Assembly (NCBI GenBank): GCA_963556255.1
Contig: OY744606.1
Coordinates: forward strand, 80,900,431 to 80,964,430
Direction: 5' to 3'
DNA from: Allolobophora icterica
Taxonomy: Eukaryota; Annelida; Clitellata; Crassiclitellata; Lumbricidae
Length of the DNA: 64,000 bases
Numbering within the stretch: position 1 is the first letter of the stretch; the number at the start of each line of letters is the position of its first letter. Below the pieces are notes generated by a model. That model ran no database searches and had not been told where the DNA came from. It saw only the letters and a list, made by a program, of their open reading frames with translations. Below are positions 52,743 to 64,000 of this stretch, in pieces. Position numbers and translations under genes: made by a program.

Positions 52743-53131
52743 ATCTAGACCAGTGGTCTCCAACCTTTTTTCGGTGAGGAGCCGCATTGCGCAGTTTAGC
52801 AGGTTCTGGGAGCCGCATTGCAAAGTTTAGCAACGTTTGGAAGCCGCCATGGTTTTTGGTCGGATTTAGAAGCACAACAAATACTAGCGGATAGCACTAT
52901 TAGCCACTAGCGTTAACCATAATATATAATATAACATGGACCCACCCACAAAACAATAACGCCATAGCATTTTGGGCTTAAGCAACACGGAAACAGTCCA
53001 TTGTTATAGTGCAATTTTATTTCGGTACATAGAAAATGTCATTTCCTGGAAAGCTCTGGAGAACCGCCACGGAACTCTTCGAGAGCCGCATGCGGCTCAC
53101 GAGCCACGGGTTGGTGACCACTGATCTAGAC
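52743..53131. mobile_element. hAT MITE, 373 bp, with 8-bp TSD
   Basis: 52751-53123 starts cagtggtctccaacc and ends ggttggtgaccactg, flanked by perfect 8-bp duplications atctagac (52743-52750 and 53124-53131). It is rich in 'gagccgcattg' and 'gagccgcatgcggctc' motifs. No transposase; non-autonomous. It inserted at the edge of the 18-bp minisatellite. Confidence 0.88.
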
Positions 53132-53328
53132 ACTGATTCCTGTATCACTTGGGTAACAGGTAACACCAGGTGTTCAGGTAACACCAGAAAGTAAGCAGAT
53201 CTATGCAAGACCACCTACATAGTTTCTATCATTTGGGTTGGCAAAGCGTGTACTTTGCGCTTAGCTTAAGAGTGCGCTTTAGAAATTTAGAGATTACGAT
53301 TACGATTGGCAGTTTTGTAAACTTGCAG

Positions 53329-53480
53329 ATCGACTTTGCGAGTAAGGAATGTCAAGCGATTTTCTTGAAGAATCTGGAGCGGACGGGGCAGGCGAGTAAA
53401 CTGAGCGCGAGCGACAATCGGCAGATGACTACAGCGACAACGTCTGTTGGTCCTCTACACCGACCGACTGGATCACAAAG
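53329..53480 (+). CDS. spen: SPEN-like exon: end of RRM4 and linker
   Basis: Acceptor gttttgtaaacttgcag, donor aag|gtcagc (weaker). It reads IDFASKECQAIFLKNLERTG then a polar linker QASKLSASDNRQMTTATT. 'vDFAsrE.q.aF...le.sGq' follows RRM4 in SPEN proteins. Ends in phase 2; one base from exon 57158 completes Ser. Confidence 0.85.
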
Positions 53481-53694
53481 GTCAGCTGAGACCAGTACTT
53501 AGACCAGTGGATCCCAACTGTACTTTCAGAGCAAGACACACTTACTAATGTCATTCAGTCAACTACACCTGGCCTTAATTTCAGTTATTGTTCTTCCTAT
53601 TAATTCTTGTTGATGACGAGCAACGTTCCTTGTATTCAACCGCTTTCTAACACTACTTTAAGTTTAAGAAATAGTTATATGCCTGTCAATTCGG

Positions 53695-53835
53695 CGCAAG
53701 ACAATGTGACACAAGGACAATTTGGTACAGGGACAATTCAACCCAGGGATAATTCGGCACATGGACAATTTGACCCAGGGATACTTCGGCACAGGGACAT
53801 TTCGGCGCGTGACAATTCAAAGCAGGGACAGATCA
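53695..53835. repeat. Minisatellite of about 17 bp
   Basis: About eight diverged units of 'attcggcacagggacaa'. The open frame 53607-53858 over it is a repeat artefact. Confidence 0.8.
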
Positions 53836-53914
53836 TGCAGGGATTCTACACAGCTTAATGAGGCAAGACGTTAGGTGAAGTATAGGTAACAGGATGAGCC
53901 ACGTTATAAACTAA

Positions 53915-54130
53915 ATATTTCAAGTGTCATAGTTTTGCGGTTGTGGGCCCTTCCAGCTGGAACAGCCTCCCTCAGGGCTTTAGCTTTGTCCTCCTCTCTC
54001 GCTCTCCTGCCCAGTTTCGTAAGCGTTTGAAAACATTTATCTTTTTCAGTGAAGACACTGACCCGGGTCGGGAGCGCCTCTGATTTTTGAGTGGTGCTAT
54101 ATAAATTCTCAATTACAACTACAATTAAAG
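53915..54130 (+). mobile_element. LINE (CR1/jockey-like) 3' end
   Basis: One frame contains FAVVGPSSWNSLPQG and SPAQFRKRLKTFIF, the usual last segment of CR1/jockey-like reverse transcriptase proteins, followed by 'gagtggtgctatataaattc' and a TACAACTACAAT tail. Confidence 0.65.
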
Positions 54131-54134
54131 TTAT

Positions 54135-57082
54135 TTGCGGAAATAGGTCACCTCGCACAAATAGAGTTTTGGCTAGCTAGATACTCTCTTTACCCAAAAG
54201 AGATTAGAGCATTTGTTTACAAAATAGTGAGTGAATTGCCCCATAATCTATTTCTGACACATCACTTCTGTGCTAAACTGACTTTCCGAAAGAGGGTCAT
54301 GTTGCGTGAATTTCCTCTTTTTATTTTATAAATACACATACAATAAAGAAAACAGTTTACAACTTTCTAATTAACGATATTTGATAGTTTTAGTCCACAT
54401 TTTTCATTTTATGCCAATTCCATTACAAGTGTTCAATAAGGTTAATTCAAAGACTGCAACTGTGCTGTAATTTCAAATCAATCTAATGTTTCCTGTACGA
54501 ATTGTCTCGTGCCAAATTGTTCGGTAACCGCTTAAACGCTGTTGAAGTCTCATTAAGAACAACAAGTTCATCCACAGGTGAATGACGCTTGGAACCTGAA
54601 AATGACAGAGACATATCATGTCTGAACTTATGGTGTCCAAAAACATGTTGTCTAAACATATGTTGTCTGAACATATGTTATCTGAACATATATTTTCTGA
54701 ACATAATGATGTCTGAACTTATTTTTTCTGAACACATGTCCAAACATATGTTGTGTGAACATATGTTGTGTGAACATATGTTGTCTGAACAGCTGCGCAA
54801 TCTGAGTTGATGGCCAATCACAAAATTCAGTTGCAGACAAAGCTAAAACTTCGCCTTTACTATTAACTTTAATTCTTATTAGGTTGTTGAAAAAGGATGT
54901 GAATTGATGCTAGCTGTAATGCATTGTATCACCGCATAGAAGCTAGGGATTGACCGGAAAGAGATTTTCCACCGGAAACCGGAACCGAGTATTTGGATGA
55001 ACTATTTGCCGGAAACGAACCGGAAACGAACTGGTACCATTTGTTCCATATGCGAAGCTTCACATTTTCAAAATTTTCATGTTGTTTTAATAATATATAG
55101 TTATTAGTCTCAAATCTCAATCCGATTCTAATTCGCCAATCGTCTGTTATATTTCTGAAACGAAAAATTTCTATAACGTCAAAAGTCACATGATGTACTC
55201 ATAGTTGCAAACAATGCAAAGACTATTCATAGCTTAGAAGAGAGAGCAGTCCCTTAAGCTAGCCTAAATTAGCGCTACAATATGCGACGCCATTTTCGGA
55301 TCAGTTAATAGTTAATGCATTTCAAGAAAATGGAATTGAATTCAATGGATGTTTAATTGTTTTAAGGCTGAACATTAATAATTTTCTATACGTAAGTTTA
55401 TTAAATAAATTCTGAAAGAAACAAATTTTTTGCAACTATTTGCGTCTACAACATTTGCCGAGGCGAATACTTCCGGAAACTGGATTTACGGCCGAGCCGA
55501 GTATCCGAAACGGTTTCAGGTCAATCCCTAATAGAAGCACCATGTATTGCGTCAACACAAAAGTACCATGCGTTGTATCAACACACAGAAGTACCATACA
55601 TTGTATCATTGCGGAAATAGGTCACCTCGCACAAATAGAGTTTTGGCTAGCTAGATACTCTCTTTACCCAAAAGAGATTAGAGCATTTGTTTACAAAATA
55701 GTGAGTGAATTGCCCCATAATCTATTTCTGACACATCACTTCTGTGCTAAACTGACTTTCCGAAAGAGGGTCATGTTGCGTGAATTTCCTCTTTTTATTT
55801 TATAAATACACATACAATAAAGAAAACAGTTTACAACTTTCTAATTAACGATATTTGATAGTTTTAGTCCACATTTTTCATTTTATGCCAATTCCATTAC
55901 AAGTGTTCAATAAGGTTAATTCAAAGACTGCAACTGTGCTGTAATTTCAAATCAATCTAATGTTTCCTGTACGAATTGTCTCGTGCCAAATTGTTCGGTA
56001 ACCGCTTAAACGCTGTTGAAGTCTCATTAAGAACAACAAGTTCATCCACAGGTGAATGACGCTTGGAACCTGAAAATGACAGAGACATATCATGTCTGAA
56101 CTTATGGTGTCCAAAAACATGTTGTCTAAACATATGTTGTCTGAACATATGTTATCTGAACATATATTTTCTGAACATAATGATGTCTGAACTTATTTTT
56201 TCTGAACACATGTCCAAACATATGTTGTGTGAACATATGTTGTGTGAACATATGTTGTCTGAACAGCTGCGCAATCTGAGTTGATGGCCAATCACAAAAT
56301 TCAGTTGCAGACAAAGCTAAAACTTCGCCTTTACTATTAACTTTAATTCTTATTAGGTTGTTGAAAAAGGATGTGAATTGATGCTAGCTGTAATGCATTG
56401 TATCACCGCATAGAAGCTAGGGATTGACCGGAAAGAGATTTTCCACCGGAAACCGGAACCGAGTATTTGGATGAACTATTTGCCGGAAACGAACCGGAAA
56501 CGAACTGGTACCATTTGTTCCATATGCGAAGCTTCACATTTTCAAAATTTTCATGTTGTTTTAATAATATATAGTTATTAGTCTCAAATCTCAATCCGAT
56601 TCTAATTCGCCAATCGTCTGTTATATTTCTGAAACGAAAAATTTCTATAACGTCAAAAGTCACATGATGTACTCATAGTTGCAAACAATGCAAAGACTAT
56701 TCATAGCTTAGAAGAGAGAGCAGTCCCTTAAGCTAGCCTAAATTAGCGCTACAATATGCGACGCCATTTTCGGATCAGTTAATAGTTAATGCATTTCAAG
56801 AAAATGGAATTGAATTCAATGGATGTTTAATTGTTTTAAGGCTGAACATTAATAATTTTCTATACGTAAGTTTATTAAATAAATTCTGAAAGAAACAAAT
56901 TTTTTGCAACTATTTGCGTCTACAACATTTGCCGAGGCGAATACTTCCGGAAACTGGATTTACGGCCGAGCCGAGTATCCGAAACGGTTTCAGGTCAATC
57001 CCTAATAGAAGCACCATGTATTGCGTCAACACAAAAGTACCATGCGTTGTATCAACACACAGAAGTACCATACATTGTATCA
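54135..57082. repeat. Tandem duplication, 2 x 1,474 bp, in SPEN intron
   Basis: Units 54135-55608 and 55609-57082 keep a constant offset of 1,474 and encode identical short frames, so they look essentially identical. Each has an array of 'catatgttgtctgaa' units (54640-54795 and 56114-56269), a SINE A tail scrap and Leu/His-poor AT-rich DNA. The second unit ends 75 bp before the acceptor of the giant exon. An assembly duplication cannot be excluded. Confidence 0.92.
54640..54795. repeat. CATATG-rich minisatellite
   Basis: Diverged 15-18-bp units of 'acatatgttgtctga'; repeated in the second duplication unit at 56114-56269. Each unit has the palindrome CATATG. Confidence 0.85.
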
Positions 57083-57157
57083 ACACATATAAGTTCCTTT
57101 TGAGAATTTTCTCTTGCTGACTTTGCATCTCTGTTGTGGTGTTGTCTGGTATTTCAG

Positions 57158-60100
57158 TAACCGCGGCGATGACTTTGGAAAAGCTCTCAGGGATAACGGG
57201 CAGGACTTAGGACCACTACGAGCAACCAACTCGTTGGAGCGACTGTCGAGTCATTTGGACCAGCGACACGACAGAGGCCAACAGTTTGACCGGAACAAAG
57301 GATTGGACGCTGAAACACGCAACAAGGCCGCATCGATGGTGGACCTCGACATGCAAAGGCCAACTGGTGCTGCCAGGGACACATGTTCGTCCAATCGTAT
57401 TCCAGCGAGCGGAGATTGTGCCGTTCGATCCAAGTGTCCGGTCGACACGTTCGTTCCGGGTTCGGGAAGTCTCTACTCGGACTCTGTTAAGACCCTTACG
57501 GACAAAAACTGTAGCACTTTGCAGTCATCATTACGAAACAGACGCATGTCCAACGAATCGCCGGCACGCGACGGGGGTCTTAGGGGTAAAGCTGCGATTG
57601 TCGTCGAATCCTCAAACTTTGATGCTGGCGACGACCGGCCGGGGCATTTGAAAACTTTGCCGGACCCTGCGACCTGCGATCTCAGAAATTCTTCTGCGTC
57701 AAAGGATGTACATAAGAAACAGACGCTAGCGGAGTATTTCGTAAAACAACTGTCGCGCGACAAACCCGAGAATCTTGACAGCCACCACGTTAAGCCCGAC
57801 CGGCGATTTTCCACGAGCAGCACCAGCAGCAACGGTGGTAGTGCCAGCTCGAAAAACTCGCCCGCCGCCGCTGGCACTCCCGGGCATCACGAAACTTTCC
57901 AGAGAAACTCTGACCGACCGGCGCAAAGCAACTGTGATGGATTTATAACAAAAAAGAATGCGAGGGAACAGCCGGGGGTAAAATCAGCGAACAAAAAGAC
58001 CCAAGACACGTTGCCGCCGGGGATGCCGAGGGGTTCCCATTCCTCCAGATCTGTTTCTGGGAAAAGCTTAGCGCAAGGGGAGGGATCGGTTTGGAACACA
58101 AACCACTATTCCAAAGAGACGAAGGACGTATTGCCCGTCTTCTCTGCCGGCTCAAAGAACGACGCGTCTGCCAAAACGCTTGCAAATCCGCAACACTTGA
58201 CCGGGGTAGGTGGCGCTACAGAGAGCAGACACTTGACTGGGGAGGGTAAATATTTGAAAAATCGCATTCCCGACACTGGCTTCCAGACCGGACCGGCCGG
58301 TATTGACTCGCCCCGAAGTTTGCGGAAATTTTCGGACGAGGAATTGAGGCACTGTCAGGCAGATGAGCAGCTGATGCCAGGGACCAATCTATCTGAGTCA
58401 ATCACTAAACAGTTCCAGACCGCAAGAACAAGGACCGACGACAACACCGGAGACCTGACAACAGTTCAGCCGTCCGCAGTTGAGACGGTTTCACAAGAAT
58501 CTTCCAGCCGGACCCGGCGAAAGTCGGACATGGTAGACATTGATAATCTCCAGCAGATGAAAAGATATTACCAGACGAAACACAAGAAACTGGAAGACCT
58601 CAAGGCAGCAGTTGGGCCGGTCGACGCGTCGGCCTCCGAGCCAAATCTGGAAAACGACAATCTGTCTGCAACATCTGTAAAGTCGTCCGACTCCTCGAAG
58701 CCGAGTCGCTCGGCGGCCAGTCTGCCCGTTCCTTGGCATGAACATGCAGAGTCGAGTACCGATGTCAAACAGGACCCAAGAGTCCTGTCCTTAAAGACAG
58801 GCCGAGTCGTATCCGAGTCAAAACTTAACGACCCTGCCAGTAGCGGCCCAGAGGGGGGTGTCTCGAAAAGACGAAGGGCTCTCTCACTTCCTCTACCGAG
58901 GTTCGCCCACTGGGTACTATCGTCCGCTAATGAAATAGGCGTCAAGAGAAGGATGTCGGACGAGACCTGTCTGCTCGAAGTGAAAACCAGCTGTTCGTCA
59001 GGTATCCTGTCGCCACACCTCTCTCCAAATCCGATGAGATCAGAAGACTCCTGTCTGGGATTTAAGTCAGAGTCACGAAGCACCGGCCGGGTCTCCATCG
59101 AAGACTGCATCAGCCAGGACGACGTCGACTTTTGTTCGAGGTCGCAGAACCATGACCAGAATATGATGTCATTGTTCGTCGAAGAACACAGACACCAGGA
59201 CAGCTCACTGTCGGAGAGACTGGAACAGACGCAGGTCAATGGAACGAATGAAGATAACTGCAGGTCACCCGATCAGCAAATATCTGGAGAAGGCGGCACT
59301 TTGTTTGCTAGGATAATGTCTGAAAAAGTGGAAGAAGGTGGAGATCGGGATATTACCGCTTTGAAGCAAGCAGATGTCACAAGAACGGACGGAAACTCGC
59401 TACCAGTTTCGACAGAAGTGGAAGATCCTACAAGAAAGTCTCCAGGACAGACTGGTGTCCTGGAGGACCTAAAGGAAAGTAAAGGCATTGACACTGAGTG
59501 TCACCCATCGTCAATCCCTGACCAAAACAGTTGTAGCCCGACATGCAGACCGCTGATAGTCGCAGATTCCATCCAAGTCGTAAAAGAGTTCCCACCTACA
59601 GATTCGCTACACAGTAACGAAGTAGTCCAGTCAGAAATCTTTCTTCAGCAACAAGGAAGTGTTGATATTTTACCTAACACCCATCAGCCCTCAGATATTT
59701 TGTCTGCTGCCTTGGATGCTATCAAGAGCCAGCCCGTTTCTTTACACCTGTTGCCACAACCAGATCCCACACTGACAGCAGATGTTGCTGCAGAACGCGT
59801 GGAAGAGTCAGGCACAAAATCTCACGATCAAAAGTCAGAGAGTACGACGGAATCAGTCTCATTTGTGAAAATGGAAGAAGACTCCCTTGGACAGAATTCG
59901 ACGAACAGCAAGTCGAAAACTGATGTGGAAGAGTGCAGCAATTCAGCGGTTAAGAGAGAATCTGAGGAAGAGAAAAGACAATGTCCAGTGAAACGAGAAG
60001 ACACAAAAGTCGTTGGAGAAGGCCTGGGTCTAAAACGAAAAGCGGACGTTGCATTCCAGAGTCAGGAGACTGTGGCTACGAATTCTGTCTTAGCCTGCAT

Positions 60101-62066
60101 CACGACTGCTGGTTCTGAAACTAAAAAGGAAAGATGTAAGGTTGATGAAGGAGAATCACCCCACAGTAAACACCGGAAGCTAGATGACGGCCATTCGGTT
60201 GCAGACAAGAAAGCACCCGACGCGTCTGCACACAAGCAACACCGCAAAGAATTGGAGAAATCTCACCATTTGTCATCAAAAACTTCATCTGGTATATCGA
60301 ACGCTAACAGACAGAGTTCACATTCTCACTCAAAAACGGCCTCCGAGGTGCGAGTTAAAAAGGAGCACCACGACAAGCCCACGATTTCAGACAGTTCACG
60401 CAGCCTTGGCAAAGTCACAGAGCACACTGGAACTTCTAGTGTGATGAAAAGGCACGATGGTGTTCGAGAGAAGGACAGGAAATGTGCCTCTGGTAATGAC
60501 GGTGGTGACGTGAAATCAGGAAATTCTAAGAAATCCTCTGAGTTGCCGCATGTGACTATGAAGAAATCCGATCATTACAGAGATGGCAGTACGAAGCATT
60601 TGAGTGTCCCAGGTGGCAGCACTGATGACAAGAAAGGGAGCAAGGTGCTAACAAACAGCAGTGGAAAAAACACAGAGAATCAGTACATTTTGAATAGTAC
60701 TGATGCAAAAGTTAGTAGGATAACTACCGTTAGCTGCGACAAGGGCCACGAGAAAAAGGTCCGGCATGATGGTGAGCAAAGCTTGTGTACAAAACGCCCG
60801 TCAGAGTTGGAGACATCAGATGCAAAAGCGAGGAAAGGATCAGAAAAAGCTCATGATAGTCTTAAAATATCTGACAAATCTGCAAAGAGCAAAGATGAGA
60901 TGAAGAAAATGACAGCCAAAGTTGTTAGTGAAGTAGCGGGAGACAGCAGGCAAGAGCGTCATACAAAGAAAAGCATCACTGGACTCATCTCGACATCAGG
61001 AAAACCAGCCGATGGAGAAGAACGAGCCGAATGCCACTCCCACGAACATATGAAGGATACGAACAGGAAGGGGGAAAGTTGCAACAGTAGCAGCAAGAAA
61101 TTGGAAACCGGTTCATCTGTTTCAAATTCACTCTCCAAGTCGGCTAGTTGCCTGGACCGGAAAAAACATTCCAGCAGCGATAAGAATACACCAGAATCTC
61201 GTAAGACTCAGGACCATCACAGCAAAGGTGGATCGACATTCGAAAACAAAGTGAGAGACTCAGAACACAAGACCAAATCAAATTGTCTGGTTATCGAAGG
61301 CAAACGATCACTGGAACTGCCTACGCACAAGAAAGCGCCGGAAGTTAACGGAAACAGCAGCGAAAAGACTCACAAAATTCACAGGGAGCCAGTGGTAGAA
61401 CCAAGCGATGAAAAGGAGAGGAAAAGTCTGGACCAGAGGCTTCACAAAAACCACACACCGAGCAGCGACGCAAAAACATCTATCAGAACTAAACATGAAA
61501 AAGCGTCGACATCAAAATGTTCGTCTGAGAGCAGGACAAATGAGAAGGTGTCGGTCATCGGCAGCACCACGAAATCCGAAAAATCCCATTCTAGAAAGAA
61601 CAGCATATCGGACAAAATACGGGATAGTTCGAGCACCCCTACAGATCGATCTTCCGTCACTGTTACAAAACAAGAAGGAACGACGTCAAAGGAGAGGAAC
61701 TCGGTAGAGGCTATGCAAAAATCACAACGGCACATGGAGAAGTGTTCATCCAACACTCCAAAACACAGACCAGGGAAGGTTAACCAAAAGGCGAGCACTG
61801 GAGGATCTCGACCAGAAAAGGAATCAAAGCCTCCGAAGGATTCGAATGAAACGCCGGAACTTTCATCTGTAAAAAAAGAGAAGTTGAAACGCCCAGAAGA
61901 AAAGCGAGAGCTGAAGGCGCTGCTGCAAGAACAGGATGAAGAACTGATGCTGGCGCCATACTTGTCTATGTACGACATGGTCAAGCGCAGGTCAAATAAA
62001 GAACGCGAAAAAGAACAGGCAGCTAAGATGGAGCAACTGCGGTCGAAAACCTTGAACCGTCTTCAG
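57158..62066 (+). CDS. spen: SPEN-like giant exon (charged, disordered central region)
   Basis: Acceptor ttgtctggtatttcag at 57157, donor cag|gtgtgt at 62067. About 1,636 codons without a stop: phase 2 start, phase 0 end. It begins SNRGDDFGKALRDNGQDLG. The protein is rich in Ser, Lys, Asp and Glu and lacks a folded domain, as expected for the long central part of SPEN, which is also encoded by one giant exon in vertebrates. Lys-Ser/His-rich stretches dominate after residue 900. Five psi-K-x-E sumoylation motifs occur (VKME, VKRE twice, VKKE twice). It ends with EEKRELKALLQEQDEELM and LSMYDMVKRRSNKEREKE, a segment resembling the conserved 'sMYDkVK.Rs' region of spen proteins. The frame upstream of 57158 (from 57114) is intron. 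Confidence 0.88.
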
Positions 62067-62653
62067 GTGTGTATTCATTTTTCTAAGTGCATTCGCATTT
62101 ATTGTACTTTTAAGTGCTTATTTATATAGCTCCTCTACAAGACTGGGCTGTAGCAGTGCACATCGGAAGAACAACCAAGAAGGAAGGGCAGATGACTGGA
62201 GAGAGACCCGACCAGGCAAACTGGAAACCGGGGTGCAATAAGTCCTGAGATGCAGCAGAGCTGAGCCAGCAAGACAGTTAAACATGAGGGAAAGGATCTT
62301 AAATTGGATGCGCTTGTGAATGGAGTTCGAGCAACGAACTATTATCTCCGTACATCCTGCTCCAGTCTGCGATCTTAGGTTGTGGGTCTTTTGGCTGAGC
62401 CTCAATTTAGCACTGTCACGGGCTCTAGTGCATTCACTACCAATGTTTATCCGTTGCTCGAACTCCTTTTCTTCCTTCAAGAAACGCCTCAGAACTCACT
62501 ATTTCTCATTGGCCTTCAAACATCTGGATAGCTAACAGATCTTCACCTGGCACCTGACTAACCGTGCCTCAGATTCGCATTTCAGTGTGACTGTTCGCTC
62601 TGAAAATGTTAATAATAATGATGTCTTTTAGGAACACCCGTTCTCTGTTTTAG
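62067..62653. other. Intron with LINE-like 3' end
   Basis: The frame 62320-62535 ends NSFSSFKKRLRTHYF, a LINE C-terminal signature, and the following 'catctggatagctaacagat' matches 51530-51560. It also carries an inverted 'ttcgagcaacg' pair (62325 and 62453). Confidence 0.55.
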
Positions 62654-64000
62654 GCATGCCGGAGTCGACAAAGAAGGAAGTCCAACGTGAGCGTTGATGA
62701 GAACTCTTCACATGGAGCAGACGTCGTCAACAGTTCTCGATCGAAGTCCAACAAAGTGAGAAGAAAGAGCTCCAATGACGAACAACAGTCGAAATCAAGA
62801 AACCTGATCGTCGACAGCTCGTCACTGTCATCTTCGTCATCTTCTGCTGAGGAAGATGATGGCGAAAACGATGACAACTGTCCCGCAAAAACAATGTCCA
62901 GATCTAGGGCGCTGCTCAGCCAGATGCAGAAAATTCCCAGCAATGACTCGGCAAAATCGGACGAGAGCAGTCTGAGCAGCAGCGAGGAGGAGGAGGAAGA
63001 GTACATTCCGGCAAGTAGAAAACGTTTGCCATCTGGTGGAACGCTGAAGAAGGGCATTCCGAAACAGCAAAAGCCGAGGAAGTCCACAACACTGCCAGTC
63101 TATAGGTCGAGCGACAACACCGACTCGGAAAACGAAAAGTCGGGCGAGGAATTTTCACCTGTGAGAAAAAATAAACCGGTTGTGACGACGAAAGGATCGC
63201 GCCCAACGCCACAGCCCCAACCGATCGTCAGGACAGAAAGCGTGAAGACCAATCGAAAGGAAAAGCCTGCCACACTGTCAGTCGATAGGTCGAGCGACAA
63301 CACCGACTCGGAAAACGAAAAGTCAGGCGAGGAATTTTCAACTCTGAGAAGAAAGAAACCGGTTGTGACGACGAAAGGATCGCGCCCAACGCCACAGCCC
63401 CAACCGATCGTCAGGACAGAAAGCGTGAAGACCAATCGAAAGGAAAAGCCTGCCACACTGTCAGTCGATAGGTCGAGTGACAACACCGACTCGGAAAACG
63501 AAAAGTCGGGCGAGGAATTTTCAACTCTGAGAAGAAATAAACCGGTTGTGACGACGAAAGGATCGCGCCCAACGCCACAGCCCCAACCGATCGTCAGGAC
63601 AGAAAGTGTGAAGACCAATCGAAAGGAAAAGCCTGCCACACTGTCAGTCTGTAGGTCGAGCGACAACTCCGACTCGGAAAACGACAAGTCGGGCGAGGAA
63701 TTTTCAACTCTGAGACGAAATAAACCGGTTGTAACGACGAAAGGACCGCGCCCGACGTCGCAGCCCCAAATGATCGTCAGGACAGAAAGCGTGAAGACGA
63801 CAACCAATCGAAAGGAAAAGCCTGCCACACTGTCAGTCTGTAGGTCGAGCGACAACACCGACTCAGAAAACGACAAGTCGGGCGAGGAATTTTCAACTCT
63901 GAGAAGAAATAAACCAGTTGTAACGACGAAAGGACCGCGCCCGACGTCGCAGCCCCAAATGATTGTCAGGACAGAAAGCGTGAAGACGACAACCAATCGA
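62654..64000 (+). CDS. spen: SPEN-like exon with 61-residue tandem repeats (runs off window)
   Basis: Acceptor tctctgttttag at 62653; open for 449 codons to the window end. It joins in phase 0: ...KTLNRLQ-ACRSRQRRKSN. A Ser/Asp/Glu-rich part (DSSSLSSSSSSAEEDDG) is followed by five tandem units starting at 63104, 63287, 63470, 63653 and 63842, each 61 codons (183 bp; the fourth is 6 bp longer). A unit begins RSSDNTDSENEKSGEEF and continues with a basic NKPVVTTKG part and SRPTPQPQPIVRTESVK. Acidic SD/SE clusters look like casein kinase 2 sites. The long minus-strand open frame over this region is an antisense shadow. The SPOC domain should lie to the right. Confidence 0.85.
63104..64000 (+). 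repeat. Coding minisatellite, 183-bp units
   Basis: Four and a half to five units, in frame, nearly identical at the DNA level including synonymous sites, which suggests recent expansion or ongoing homogenisation. Confidence 0.92.

Noticed and set aside
53203..53502. Use of the open frame 53203-53502 as a complete gene
   Set aside because: Only 53329-53480 is exon-like; the rest is intron on both sides of clear AG and GT signals.
53607..53858. Small protein with repeated QFGTGTIQPRDNS-like units
   Set aside because: Produced by the 17-bp minisatellite; lies within an intron.
57114..57157. Start codon at 57114 for the giant frame
   Set aside because: The preceding ttgtctggtatttcag acceptor and the phase match to exon 53329-53480 show that translation enters by splicing.
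58568..59239. 223-residue minus-strand open frame
   Set aside because: Antisense to the SPEN giant exon; no domain and no splice or promoter evidence.
63100..63996. 298-residue minus-strand open frame with a repeated SVLTI-GWGCGVGRDPFVVTT pattern
   Set aside because: It is the antisense shadow of the plus-strand SPEN exon and its 183-bp repeats; the plus strand has a splice acceptor, phase match and typical composition.

Overview
The window is eukaryotic (animal) genomic DNA: split coding exons with GT-AG splice sites, long introns, several tRNA-derived SINE families, LINE 3' ends, hAT MITEs and full-length LTR retrotransposons. The host is most likely an invertebrate, perhaps a mollusc. That is inference from the mix of a SPIN-like hAT, a Gmr1-type LTR element and abundant SINEs; nothing in the window fixes the species.

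Host gene: the plus strand carries a large part of a split-ends (SPEN / Msx2-interacting protein) homologue. Phase-compatible exons lie at 32456-32664 (Ser-rich linker), 44522-44800 and 45901-45992 (RRM2-like), 48278-48411 and 49807-49932 (RRM3-like), 51742-51969 (RRM4-like), 53329-53480, one very large exon at 57158-62066 (about 1,636 codons, charged and low complexity) and 62654 to the window end, which holds five tandem 61-residue repeats. RRM1 and the C-terminal SPOC domain are not seen. A possible small upstream exon is at 2618-2660.

Left and middle (about 5.5-44.2 kb): mobile elements dominate. An element with perfect 33-bp inverted ends and a TTA duplication (5534-18916) appears to contain a nested SPIN-like hAT MITE (6115-6677) and a nested 11-kb Ty3/gypsy element on the minus strand (7075-18080). 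A second copy of the same gypsy family lies inverted at 33398-44216, in a SPEN intron. Both copies have their own 4-bp target duplications, an ORF that starts inside the 2.2-kb LTR, and the same deletion of the integrase catalytic core. Between them (24604-31016, minus strand) is a structurally intact Ty3/gypsy-like element whose integrase lies before reverse transcriptase (Gmr1-type order), with apparently identical 432-bp LTRs and a 5-bp target duplication.

Right part (44.3-64 kb): SPEN exons separated by introns with SINEs, LINE tails, a hAT MITE, minisatellites and a 1,474-bp tandem duplication directly upstream of the giant exon. One SINE tail abuts the splice acceptor of the first RRM2 exon.

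The SPEN exons form one gene. The mobile elements are independent units; the integrase-core-less gypsy copies must have been inserted with integrase supplied in trans, or else acquired the same deletion after insertion.
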